Shown: positions 8,150 to 14,906 of the stretch, piece after piece
How the letters are laid out: each line of letters begins with the position of its first letter
How positions within the stretch are numbered: position 1 is the first letter of the stretch
NCBI RefSeq assembly: GCF_016583625.1
Contig: NZ_NRRN01000031.1
Coordinates: 1-37,784, forward strand
DNA from: Halorhodospira abdelmalekii
GTDB taxonomy: Bacteria > Pseudomonadota > Gammaproteobacteria > Nitrococcales > Halorhodospiraceae
Direction: 5' to 3'
DNA length: 37,784 nt
The notes under the pieces: model-generated
What the model was told of the DNA's origin: nothing
What the model saw: the letters and a program-made list of their open reading frames with translations, nothing else
The model's database searches: none
Translations under genes and position numbers: made by a program

Positions 8150-8695
8150 ATGAATGTGAACGAGACGATGGAAGGGATGGTGCGCGAGTGGACCGATATG
8201 CAGCAGAAGATGTGGGAGAGTTGGCTGCAGTCGGTCAAGGGCGTGCGAGCGCCTGAGGGCATGGCTATGGGTGTGGGGGCCGAGGAGTGGCAGAAACAGT
8301 ATCAGCGCTGCCTGGAGGCCTGGGAACAGGCGGTCCGTGAGGCCCTTGAGGCGCAAGTGGAGTGGACGCGCAAGTGGGGCGCCCAGGGCGACGGCAGTGG
8401 CGTTTCACAGTCGGCTTCACAAGGCGTGGAAGAGGCCATGAAGCAGACCCAGGAGATGATGAAGGCGTGGACCGAGGCGCAGAGCAAGCTCTGGAACGCC
8501 TGGTTCGACAGCGTCAAGAACATGGATCCATCACGCATGGCGCAGCAGTGGGACGAGGAGGGCCAGCGCGTACTCAAGGCGTGGCAAGAGGCTACGCAGC
8601 GGGCTCAGGAGGCGATGCGGGAGCTCTCACGTGTGGCGACCGAGGGCCCGAGCGCGACCGATGGCAAAGGCCCGAGAGCGAGCAAGAAGAGCTAA
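8150..8695 (+). CDS. Putative phasin/PhaE-like granule-associated protein
   Basis: The 181-aa protein is highly charged, helical and rich in Trp, Gln, Met and Glu, with no signal peptide or membrane segment. It contains an internal duplication: residues about 8-76 and 99-158 share the pattern (V/M)xxWTxxQxK(M/L)WxxWxxSVK followed by a second W-x-x-x-x-x-R helix. Tandem W-containing amphipathic helices of this type occur in phasins and in PhaE, the non-catalytic subunit of class III PHA synthase, which coat or nucleate polyhydroxyalkanoate granules. The C-terminal Ala/Gly/Lys tail looks disordered. The gene is monocistronic, with a strong hairpin 15 bases after the stop. The phasin assignment is inference from composition and repeat style. 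Confidence 0.5.
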   Translation: MNVNETMEGMVREWTDMQQKMWESWLQSVKGVRAPEGMAMGVGAEEWQKQYQRCLEAWEQAVREALEAQVEWTRKWGAQGDGSGVSQSASQGVEEAMKQTQEMMKAWTEAQSKLWNAWFDSVKNMDPSRMAQQWDEEGQRVLKAWQEATQRAQEAMRELSRVATEGPSATDGKGPRASKKS

Positions 8696-8710
8696 GCGGG
8701 TCGATGGAAA

Positions 8711-8745
8711 GGCCGGGTCGAGCAGTGACTCTGCTCGGTCCGGCC
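8711..8745 (+). terminator. 15-bp hairpin between phasin-like gene and dtd
   Basis: GGCCGGGTCGAGCAG pairs with CTGCTCGGTCCGGCC around the loop TGACT. All 15 positions pair in plus-strand RNA, including a G-U/U-G tandem, whereas the minus strand would have two A-C mismatches. It begins 15 bases after the phasin-like stop and ends 13 bases before dtd. It has no U-run (GTTGCGGG follows). It is therefore either a non-canonical terminator or a 3'-stabilising stem that also sits close to dtd translation. Confidence 0.5.
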
Positions 8746-8758
8746 GTTGCGGGTTGCT

Positions 8759-9208
8759 ATGATCGGTTTGATACAGCGCGTGCGTTCCGCTGCGGTGCGG
8801 ATTGAGGGCGAGACGGTCGCCGCCATCGGGCCGGGGCTGCTTGTCCTTATCGCCGCTGTCGCTGGTGATGGGCGCGGCGAAGCACGTCGGCTTGGCGAGC
8901 GCCTACTCGGTTACCGGGTCTTTCCCGATGAGCAAGGGCGTATGAACCGCTCGCTGTGCGACTGTGGTGGCGACCTGCTGCTTGTCCCGCAGTTTACTTT
9001 GGCCGCCGATACGCGCAAGGGCATGCGGCCGAGCTTCACCCGGGCAGCGCCGCCGGCGCAAGGTCAAGCCCTCTTCCAATACTTACTGGACCAACTCGCT
9101 GAGCAGGCGCCGGGGCGGCTCGCTAGCGGGGTCTTCGGTGCCGATATGCAGGTGGAGTTGTGCAACGACGGTCCTGTCACCTTTTGGCTTGAGGTTGCGG
9201 CGCGCTGA
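8759..9208 (+). CDS. dtd: D-aminoacyl-tRNA deacylase
   Basis: DTD hydrolyses D-amino acids (and glycine misloaded on tRNA-Ala) from tRNAs in the cytoplasm as a homodimer. The start MIGLIQRVRSAAVRIEGE, the central KGMRPSF, the GVFGADMQVEL strand and the cis-proline motif NDGPVTF are all conserved. The usual SQFTL active-site motif reads PQFTL here, with Pro in place of Ser (codon CCG). I chose the ATG at 8759 (149 aa, normal size) over an upstream TTG at 8747. The ribosome-binding site is weak and lies beside the hairpin at 8711-8745. The his operon begins about 100 bases downstream. Confidence 0.93.
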   Translation: MIGLIQRVRSAAVRIEGETVAAIGPGLLVLIAAVAGDGRGEARRLGERLLGYRVFPDEQGRMNRSLCDCGGDLLLVPQFTLAADTRKGMRPSFTRAAPPAQGQALFQYLLDQLAEQAPGRLASGVFGADMQVELCNDGPVTFWLEVAAR

Positions 9209-9223
9209 ATGGGTCTCTCCATG

Positions 9224-9232
9224 TGCTATCCT
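9224..9232 (+). promoter_or_regulatory. Possible extended -10 promoter of the his operon
   Basis: TGCTATCCT in the dtd-hisB gap matches an extended -10 (TGn plus TATnnT). The upstream CTGAAT at 16-bp spacing is only a fair -35. It lies about 70 bases before the hisB ATG. The evidence is weak, and read-through from dtd is equally possible. Confidence 0.3.
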
Positions 9233-9304
9233 GCGCGCTTCAGCGCAGTCATCAGCAATCATTGCCAGTAGTCAAAATTATTAGTGGATTGGTGAGTGAG
9301 GCCC

Positions 9305-9898
9305 ATGGCGAGACGAATCGGCGAGGTGGTGCGCACGACCGGGGAGACGCAGGTGCGCGCCTGGGTGGATCTCGACGGTGATGGCGAGAGCGAGATCGCC
9401 AGTGGCGTGCCCTTTTTCGACCATATGCTTGCCCAGATCGCCCGTCACGGCGGTGTGCAGATGCAGCTGGCCGCTAGTGGTGATACCTGGATCGATGATC
9501 ACCACACCGTTGAGGATGTCGGTATTACCCTGGGGCAGGCGCTCAGTACTGCGTGGGGGGAAAAGGCTGGGATCGAGCGCTACGGACACGCCTACGTGCC
9601 GCTTGATGAGGCCCTTGCTCGTGCCGTCGTCGACCTTTCGGGTCGTTCAGGATTGGTGTTGTGCGCCGACTTTCCGCGCCAGCGCATCGGCACCTTCGAT
9701 ACCGAATTGATCGAGGAGTTTTTCCTGGGGCTGACGCGCCATGCGGCGTTGACCCTCCATCTCGATGTGCTGCGCGGGCGCAACGCCCACCACATCGCCG
9801 AGGCCCTGTTTAAGGCCTTCGGCCGTGCGCTGCGCCAAGCGGTAGCGCTCGATCCGCGCGGCAGCGGCCGCATTCCGTCGACCAAGGGGACGCTGTGA
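9305..9898 (+). CDS. hisB: Imidazoleglycerol-phosphate dehydratase HisB (monofunctional)
   Basis: It catalyses the sixth step of histidine synthesis, dehydrating imidazole glycerol phosphate to imidazole acetol phosphate. Two Mn-binding histidine-rich motifs are present in the repeated fold: [14 protein letters not shown] with DDHHTVED, and LTRHAA with [19 protein letters not shown]. At 197 aa it is the dehydratase alone, without the N-terminal histidinol-phosphatase domain of the enteric bifunctional HisB. I chose the ATG at 9305, preceded by GAGTGAGG, over an upstream GTG at 9296. It is first in a compact hisBHAF run. Confidence 0.96.
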   Translation: MARRIGEVVRTTGETQVRAWVDLDGDGESEIASGVPFFDHMLAQIARHGGVQMQLAASGDTWIDDHHTVEDVGITLGQALSTAWGEKAGIERYGHAYVPLDEALARAVVDLSGRSGLVLCADFPRQRIGTFDTELIEEFFLGLTRHAALTLHLDVLRGRNAHHIAEALFKAFGRALRQAVALDPRGSGRIPSTKGTL

Positions 9899-9900
9899 GC

Positions 9901-10551
9901 ATGGAGCAGGTGGTCATCGTCGACTACGGTATGGGCAATTTGCACTCGGTCTACCGTGCCTTGGCGCACGCCGGTGGGGGACGGGTGGAGCTGCAGGTCA
10001 GTGCCGATGTCGAGCAGATCGAGCGCGCCGATCGCATCGTGCTGCCGGGGGTGGGGGCGATCGGTGACTGCATGAACGAACTCGATCGTCTGGGGCTGCG
10101 CGATAGCCTCATAGCAGCGGCGCGCAACCGACCCTTTTTGGGTATTTGCCTAGGGATGCAAGCGCTGCTTGAGCACAGCGAGGAGAGTGGTGGGTGCGCC
10201 GGGTTAGGCGTGGTCCCAGGGCGAGCGCTGCGCTTTCCAAGCGGAGAGCGGGATGATCAGGGTCGGCGGCTTAAAGTGCCGCACATGGGCTGGAGTCGGG
10301 TCCGCCAGCAACAATCGCATCCGTTGTGGGCCGGAATCGAGGATGGGACGTGGTTCTACTTCGTGCACAGCTACTATGCGGTTGCCGATACGCCGGAGGC
10401 GGTTGTCGGCGAGGCCGAGCACGGCCGTCCCTTCGCAGCGGCCCTAGCCAGCGGCAGTTGTTTTGCCGTGCAGTTTCATCCAGAAAAGAGCCAGGCGGCT
10501 GGCCTACGGCTCTATCGTAATTTCCTTGAGTGGGACGGAAGCTGGAGCTGA
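9901..10551 (+). CDS. hisH: Imidazole glycerol phosphate synthase glutaminase subunit HisH
   Basis: HisH hydrolyses glutamine and passes ammonia to HisF, which makes imidazole glycerol phosphate and AICAR from PRFAR. It is a class I glutamine amidotransferase. The nucleophile C83 lies in GICLGMQALL, the oxyanion strand is LPGVGAIGDC, and the catalytic His-Glu pair is in VQFHPEKS. The ATG at 9901 is used here. An in-frame GTG at 9895 overlaps the hisB stop (GTGA) and has a slightly better-spaced AAGGGG, so the start is uncertain by two codons. It ends 4 bases before the hisA start. Confidence 0.95.
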   Translation: MEQVVIVDYGMGNLHSVYRALAHAGGGRVELQVSADVEQIERADRIVLPGVGAIGDCMNELDRLGLRDSLIAAARNRPFLGICLGMQALLEHSEESGGCAGLGVVPGRALRFPSGERDDQGRRLKVPHMGWSRVRQQQSHPLWAGIEDGTWFYFVHSYYAVADTPEAVVGEAEHGRPFAAALASGSCFAVQFHPEKSQAAGLRLYRNFLEWDGSWS

Positions 10552-10555
10552 GCAC

Positions 10556-11293
10556 GTGATTGTCATTCCTGCGATTGATCTGAAAGGGGGGCGTTGTGTC
10601 CGGTTGCGCCAAGGGCGTATGGACGATGAGACGGTCTTTGCCGATGATCCGGTCGCGGTTGCGGCGCGCTGGGCCGCTGCCGGTGCCGAACGGCTGCATC
10701 TGGTTGATCTCGACGGTGCGGTGCAGGGGCGGCCGGCCCACGAGGAGACCGTGCAAGCGATCGCCAAGGCGCAGCCACGGCTGACCTTGCAGCTCGGTGG
10801 CGGGATTCGCAGCCGCGAGACGGTGGCGCGTTATCTCGACGCAGGAGTCAATGCCGTCATTATCGGGACGTTGGCGACGCGTGACCCGGAGTTTGTCGAG
10901 TCACTCTGTCGGGAGTTCCCGGGGCGCATCTGCGTTGGTCTTGATGCCCGTGACGGCTACCTGGCGACCGACGGTTGGGCGCAAACCTCGACGCTGCGCG
11001 CTAGTGATTTGGCGCTGCGGTTTGCCGATGCCGGGGTGGCGGCGCTGATTTTTACCGATATCGGGCGCGACGGCATGATGCAGGGTTGCAACATCGCGGC
11101 CACGTGCGAGTTGGCGCGCACTGTCGATACGCCGGTGATCGCCTCCGGTGGTGTGAGCAGCGAGGAGGATATCCGCGCCTTAGCACGCGCTGAGGAGGGG
11201 ATCGCTGGGGCGATTGTCGGGCGGGCGATTTATGACGGCGGGCTCGACTTGGCGCGCGCCATCGCGATTGCCCGTGAGGAGACCGCGCTATGA
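10556..11293 (+). CDS. hisA: ProFAR isomerase HisA
   Basis: HisA isomerises the aminoaldose ProFAR to the aminoketose PRFAR, the fourth step of the histidine pathway, on a (beta/alpha)8 barrel. The catalytic aspartates sit in [10 protein letters not shown] (D8) and in [11 protein letters not shown]. The two phosphate-binding glycine motifs LQLGGGIRS and VIASGGVSS are intact. I chose the GTG at 10556 because it begins exactly at the conserved VIVIPAIDL and has GGAG eight bases upstream. The longer open frame runs back into hisH. The 245-aa length is typical. Its last four bases overlap the hisF start. Confidence 0.96.
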   Translation: MIVIPAIDLKGGRCVRLRQGRMDDETVFADDPVAVAARWAAAGAERLHLVDLDGAVQGRPAHEETVQAIAKAQPRLTLQLGGGIRSRETVARYLDAGVNAVIIGTLATRDPEFVESLCREFPGRICVGLDARDGYLATDGWAQTSTLRASDLALRFADAGVAALIFTDIGRDGMMQGCNIAATCELARTVDTPVIASGGVSSEEDIRALARAEEGIAGAIVGRAIYDGGLDLARAIAIAREETAL

Positions 11294-12054
11294 CGGCTAA
11301 GCGTGTCATCCCTTGTCTCGATGTCGATCGTGGTCGGGTGGTCAAAGGGGTGCGCTTTGTCGATATTCGTGACGCTGGCGACCCGGTCGAGGTGGCACGG
11401 CGTTACGATGCGATGGGGGCCGACGAACTGACCTTTCTCGATATCACGGCCAGTCACGAAGGACGGCAGACGCTCTACGAGGTTGTCGAGGCGGTGGCCG
11501 GCGAGGTCTTCATCCCGCTGACTGTCGGGGGTGGAGTCCGTCAGGTGGCCGATATCCGCAAGCTCTTGAATGCCGGCGCCGACAAGGTGGCGATCAATAC
11601 GGCTGCGGTGCACCGCCCCGATTTGGTCTGTGAGGCGGCGGGGCGCTTCGGTTCACAGTGCATCGTGGTGGCGGTCGATGCCAAACAAGTTGAGCATGAT
11701 CCGCCGCGCTGGGAGATCTTTACCCACGGTGGACGCAAGCCGACCGGACTTGATGCCGTTGAATGGGCGTTGCGGATGGCAGAGTTGGGCGCCGGTGAAA
11801 TCCTGCTAACGAGTATGGATCGGGACGGGACGCGCAGCGGTTTCGATCTGGCGCTGACGCGCGCGGTGGCCGAGGCGGTGCCGGTGCCGGTGGTGGCCTC
11901 CGGCGGGGTCGGTACGCTGGAGCATTTGGCCGATGGAGTCGAGCAGGGTGGCGCCGATGCCGTGCTGGCGGCGAGCATCTTTCACTTTGGCGAGCACACG
12001 GTCGCGGAGGCGAAGCGTTGCTTGGCCGACCGCGGTATTGAGGTGCGTTGGTAG
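11290..12054 (+). CDS. hisF: Imidazole glycerol phosphate synthase cyclase subunit HisF
   Basis: HisF is the cyclase half of IGP synthase and receives ammonia from HisH through its barrel. The catalytic D11 lies in [12 protein letters not shown] and the second catalytic Asp in VVAVDAK. The phosphate-binding motifs LTVGGGVRQ and VVASGGVGT and the LTSMDRDGT segment are conserved. The 254-aa length is standard. Its ATGA start overlaps the hisA stop, indicating translational coupling. A gap of 137 bases with two hairpins follows, where many relatives carry hisI. Confidence 0.97.
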   Translation: MTAKRVIPCLDVDRGRVVKGVRFVDIRDAGDPVEVARRYDAMGADELTFLDITASHEGRQTLYEVVEAVAGEVFIPLTVGGGVRQVADIRKLLNAGADKVAINTAAVHRPDLVCEAAGRFGSQCIVVAVDAKQVEHDPPRWEIFTHGGRKPTGLDAVEWALRMAELGAGEILLTSMDRDGTRSGFDLALTRAVAEAVPVPVVASGGVGTLEHLADGVEQGGADAVLAASIFHFGEHTVAEAKRCLADRGIEVRW

Positions 12055-12119
12055 ACGGAAGACCGCCGCATGTGTTGCTGCAACAAGACGGCCTAGCGGG
12101 CGGCAAACCGGGGCACCTA

Positions 12120-12173
12120 TTGCGACGGCTGCAAGATCGCAGCCGCAATTTCTCCCGCGGTTGAAATCGCGGG
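12120..12173 (+). other. Two tandem hairpins in the hisF-hisE gap
   Basis: The first stem joins TTGCGACGGCTGC (12120-12132) to GCAGCCGCAA (12139-12148) with a small bulge. The second joins CCCGCG (12154-12159) to CGCGGG (12168-12173) and is followed by TTTCCTT. The second resembles a weak intrinsic terminator. The hisE ribosome-binding site (GGAGG) starts 10 bases later. The arrangement could attenuate transcription from hisF into hisE-tatABC, which is inference. Confidence 0.45.
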
Positions 12174-12191
12174 TTTCCTTGCGGAGGCCCT

Positions 12192-12584
12192 ATGAACCAA
12201 GAGAGTGGCCAAGGCACACCGGATCAAGCGGTGCACCAGAGCGGTGGCGATGCGCTCCAGGCGAGTGACGATCTCCTCCGCGCGCTGGCGGCGGTGGTTG
12301 AGCAGCGTCGGCATGCCTCTCCCGAACACTCCTACGTCGCGCGTCTCCACCACAAAGGGCTTGATGCCATCTTGAAGAAGGTCGGTGAAGAGGCGACCGA
12401 GGCGGTTTTGGCCGCAAAGGGGGGAGAGCGGGAGCAGGTCGTTTATGAGACGGCGGATCTGTGGTTTCATAGCCTGATCATGCTCGACGCCTGCGGTGTG
12501 CAGATCGATGAGGTGCTTGCCGAGTTGGTACGACGCATGGGGCGTTCTGGGCTTGAGGAGAAGGCCGCCCGCGGTGAGGGGTAG
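12192..12584 (+). CDS. hisE: Phosphoribosyl-ATP pyrophosphatase HisE
   Basis: HisE removes pyrophosphate from PR-ATP, the second step of histidine synthesis. The all-helical MazG-like domain is clear: [13 protein letters not shown], then [20 protein letters not shown] with the metal-binding EEATE, and a YETADLWFH segment with the second acidic site. The first 20 or so residues are unconserved and Gln/Gly-rich. At 130 aa it is the pyrophosphatase alone, without the HisI cyclohydrolase domain fused to it in enterics. It is separated from hisF by two hairpins and has its own GGAGG. Confidence 0.94.
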   Translation: MNQESGQGTPDQAVHQSGGDALQASDDLLRALAAVVEQRRHASPEHSYVARLHHKGLDAILKKVGEEATEAVLAAKGGEREQVVYETADLWFHSLIMLDACGVQIDEVLAELVRRMGRSGLEEKAARGEG

Positions 12585-12672
12585 GTGGCGTTTGGGCTGG
12601 TTGGATCGGCAGGCGAGTAAGCCGCTGGGGCGGACATACGAATAGACGGAGTCTCGGGAGGGTAGGCGCGTC

Positions 12673-12996
12673 ATGGGTGTAAGTATCTGGTCGCTATTGA
12701 TCATTCTGCTGATCGTGGCCCTGCTCTTCGGTACGAAGCGGCTGCGCAATATCGGCGGAGACTTAGGCAGTGCGATTCGCGGCTTTAAAGAGTCGGTGCA
12801 GGCGGGTGAGCGCGAGGAGCAGGATCAGGAGTCGGGACGTTCCGGTGAGCCGGGTACGCTCGAGCACCAGCAGCGGCGCAGTGGCGAGACGATTGAGGGT
12901 GAGGCCGCGGAGGCACGGCAGCACGCTAACCCATCGGTTGCTTCGGACGGTGACGCCGACACGACCGCGCGCCAGGCCGATCGTTCAGATCGTTAA
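12673..12996 (+). CDS. tatA: Sec-independent translocase subunit TatA
   Basis: TatA oligomerises in the inner membrane to let folded twin-arginine proteins cross. The single N-terminal transmembrane helix (residues about 5-20), the [20 protein letters not shown] hinge and amphipathic helix, and a polar disordered tail are diagnostic. The tail is long and Glu/Gln/Arg-rich, giving 107 aa compared with about 80-90 in many relatives. It is first of tatABC, 88 bases after hisE, with GGAGGG upstream of the ATG. Confidence 0.95.
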   Translation: MGVSIWSLLIILLIVALLFGTKRLRNIGGDLGSAIRGFKESVQAGEREEQDQESGRSGEPGTLEHQQRRSGETIEGEAAEARQHANPSVASDGDADTTARQADRSDR

Positions 12997-13003
12997 GACG
13001 CTT

Positions 13004-13025
13004 AGCAGTTGCTGAGCAGTTGCTG
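13004..13025. repeat. 11-bp direct tandem repeat between tatA and tatB
   Basis: AGCAGTTGCTG occurs twice without a spacer, just after the tatA stop. It is most likely a slippage duplication. Each copy is partly self-complementary (AGCA/TGCT), so it could form a small hairpin in the tatAB mRNA. Confidence 0.65.
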
Positions 13026-13062
13026 AACGCTCCAATGAGCCCCCATTGAGCGGAGGTGAGCG

Positions 13063-13905
13063 GTGTTCGATCTCGGGTTTTGGGAAGTCTTGATCATCGC
13101 TCTGATCGGTCTGCTGGTTCTCGGCCCTGAGCGGATGACTCGTGCAGCGCGTATCGGTGGCTATTGGCTGGGGCGCGCGCGCAGCGCCTTTCATGCGGCA
13201 CGCACCGAGATTGAACGCGAGGTGCAGATCGAAGAGGTGCGTCGCCTCGGAGAGAGTGTTCGCCAGGACTTTGACAGTGCACGGCGCGGTCTGGAGCGGC
13301 AGAGCGATGCCTTCGAGACGCGCAGTAGTCGGCGTACCGCAGGGGAGCCAGCGCGGTCGGCTGTGGATCGGGCAGCAGCGGGTCGGGCAACGGCGCAGGC
13401 GGGTTCTGACGAGGAGCGCTCGGCGGTGCTGCAGCGGGCGCTCAGCGCTGAGCGGGCCGAGCAGGGGGGGCGGGCGACGCAGCCAGCCGTCCGCCCCGGC
13501 GCGCAATCGGCTGGCCATACGGCAGCAAGCGGTCGCCCTGCTGCCCCATCCTACGGCCATCAACCGGCCCACCATCAACCAGCCAGTCAGGCAGCGGGTC
13601 AGTCAGGCGGCCAAACGGACGCGGCTGCGGACGGCCCACCCGATGGCCCTTCTGATGGCCCTCCTGATGGCAAACTGCGTTCGCGGGCAGCACGGCGCGT
13701 TGCTGGCAAGTACCCGAGCAGCACATACGGCAACCGCCCTCCTGGTGGCGAAACGACTCCCCAGACCGCGGCCCAGACCGCGGCCACTGCGGACAACGAA
13801 CGCGCAGCCAGCACGGCCTCCGTCCGCCCTTCCGCTGCCCCAGCGAAGGGTGAAGAGCGCGCCGCAGCGGCTGACGAGACACAGCAGAAGAGCGAGAGGC
13901 GTTGA
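13063..13905 (+). CDS. tatB: Sec-independent translocase subunit TatB with long tail
   Basis: TatB forms the Tat signal-peptide receptor with TatC. The conserved N-terminus MFDLGFWEVLIIALIGLLVL contains the membrane-embedded Glu (E8). It is followed by the GPER hinge and an amphipathic helix (about residues 24-70). The remaining 200 or so residues are low-complexity Ala, Gly, Gln, Pro, Arg and Ser with internal repeats (DGPPDGPSDGPPDG, and PQTAAQTAATA). The total of 280 aa compares with about 170 in E. coli. The start is a GTG preceded by GGAGGTGAG. Its stop overlaps the tatC ATG by one base. The tail is probably disordered; reading frame and codon use favour real translation to 13905. Confidence 0.93.
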   Translation: MFDLGFWEVLIIALIGLLVLGPERMTRAARIGGYWLGRARSAFHAARTEIEREVQIEEVRRLGESVRQDFDSARRGLERQSDAFETRSSRRTAGEPARSAVDRAAAGRATAQAGSDEERSAVLQRALSAERAEQGGRATQPAVRPGAQSAGHTAASGRPAAPSYGHQPAHHQPASQAAGQSGGQTDAAADGPPDGPSDGPPDGKLRSRAARRVAGKYPSSTYGNRPPGGETTPQTAAQTAATADNERAASTASVRPSAAPAKGEERAAAADETQQKSERR

Positions 13906-14819
13906 TGGTCAGCGATCACTCTGAGCGCGAGCCTGCCGATCGCGAGCGCATCGGAACCGGCCCCGAGCGCACCGCGCGCGAGGAAGACACCGTGCGCGGG
14001 GATGCCGATCGCGAGGGCAGTGCCTCGGGCACGCTGCCGGAGCAGTCGCTGCTTAGCCATCTGCAGGAGTTGCGATCGCGCCTGCTGCGGGTCGTGGTGG
14101 TGGTCCTGCTTGCCTTTGTGGCCCTCTATCCCTTTCGCGACCACATCTACAGTGCGATCGCCAGGCCACTGCAGGAGGTGTTGCCGCCTGAGGCTTCGAT
14201 GATTGCTATCCAGGTGGCATCTCCCTTCCTGGTGCCGATGAAGTTGGCGCTGGTGGCCGCCATTGCCCTCACCATCCCATACAGCCTCTATCAGCTTTGG
14301 GCCTTTGTAGCGCCGGGGCTCTATCGGCACGAGCGGCGCCTAGTTTGGCCGCTGCTGCTCTCCAGTTCGACGCTCTTCTATCTCGGTGGGGCCTTCGCCT
14401 TCTTCGTCGTCTTTCCGATCGCCTTTCGCTTCTTTGCCTTCGTCTCCCCAGAGGGCGTGCAGATGATGACGGATATCGGCGAGTATCTGTCGTTCGTCTT
14501 GACCCTCTTTTTCGCCTTTGGCATCGCTTTTCAGGTGCCAATCGCGACCATTTTAATGGTGCGCAGCGGGATTACGACCCGCGATGCCCTCGCCGAGAAG
14601 CGCCCTTACGTGATCGTCGGCGCCTTCGTGGTGGGGATGTTGTTGACCCCGCCGGATGTGCTCTCGCAGATTTTGCTGGCGGTTCCGGTGTGGCTCCTCT
14701 ACGAGATCGGCATTTTGCTCGCCGGCCGGCCTCGCTTGACCGGTCGAGGGGCGCGACGAGGGGCAGCGAGCGGGGTCGGCCGCGCCTCGGGGGGCTCTTC
14801 ATCCGACGCGCCGGGGTAG
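13905..14819 (+). CDS. tatC: Sec-independent translocase subunit TatC
   Basis: TatC is the polytopic receptor for the twin-arginine motif. Six transmembrane segments can be seen. The first cytoplasmic signature is SLLSHLQELRSRLL. The periplasmic LWAFVAPGLYRHERR, the FGIAFQVPIA helix and the TPPDVLSQILLAVP segment are also present. About 45 charged residues (many Glu, Arg, Asp and Gly) precede the first signature, and a Gly/Arg/Ser-rich tail follows the last helix. Both are longer than in E. coli TatC (about 258 aa, against 304 here). The ATG at 13905 overlaps the tatB stop (TGATG). Confidence 0.95.
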   Translation: MVSDHSEREPADRERIGTGPERTAREEDTVRGDADREGSASGTLPEQSLLSHLQELRSRLLRVVVVVLLAFVALYPFRDHIYSAIARPLQEVLPPEASMIAIQVASPFLVPMKLALVAAIALTIPYSLYQLWAFVAPGLYRHERRLVWPLLLSSSTLFYLGGAFAFFVVFPIAFRFFAFVSPEGVQMMTDIGEYLSFVLTLFFAFGIAFQVPIATILMVRSGITTRDALAEKRPYVIVGAFVVGMLLTPPDVLSQILLAVPVWLLYEIGILLAGRPRLTGRGARRGAASGVGRASGGSSSDAPG

Positions 14820-14838
14820 CGAGAGTGAGGGTGTGTAG

Positions 14839-14860
14839 GGTCGAGCGAGGGTCGAGCGAG
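14839..14860. repeat. 11-bp direct tandem repeat upstream of sucA
   Basis: GGTCGAGCGAG occurs twice without a spacer in the 87-base purine-rich gap between tatC and sucA. It is probably a slippage duplication. I see no convincing promoter in this gap, so sucA transcription may start within or upstream of tatC. Confidence 0.65.
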
Positions 14861-14906
14861 ATCAGGCAGAGGCAAGGCGGGCTAGAGCAAGGCAAGGACC
14901 GACAGC

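Noticed and set aside
13142-13924. Long plus-strand frame (260 aa) overlapping tatB, and minus-strand frames over 12985-14330
   Set aside because: They lie over the repetitive GC-rich tatB tail and tatC, have Arg/Pro-rich nonsense composition and no motifs, and tatB/tatC are unambiguous.
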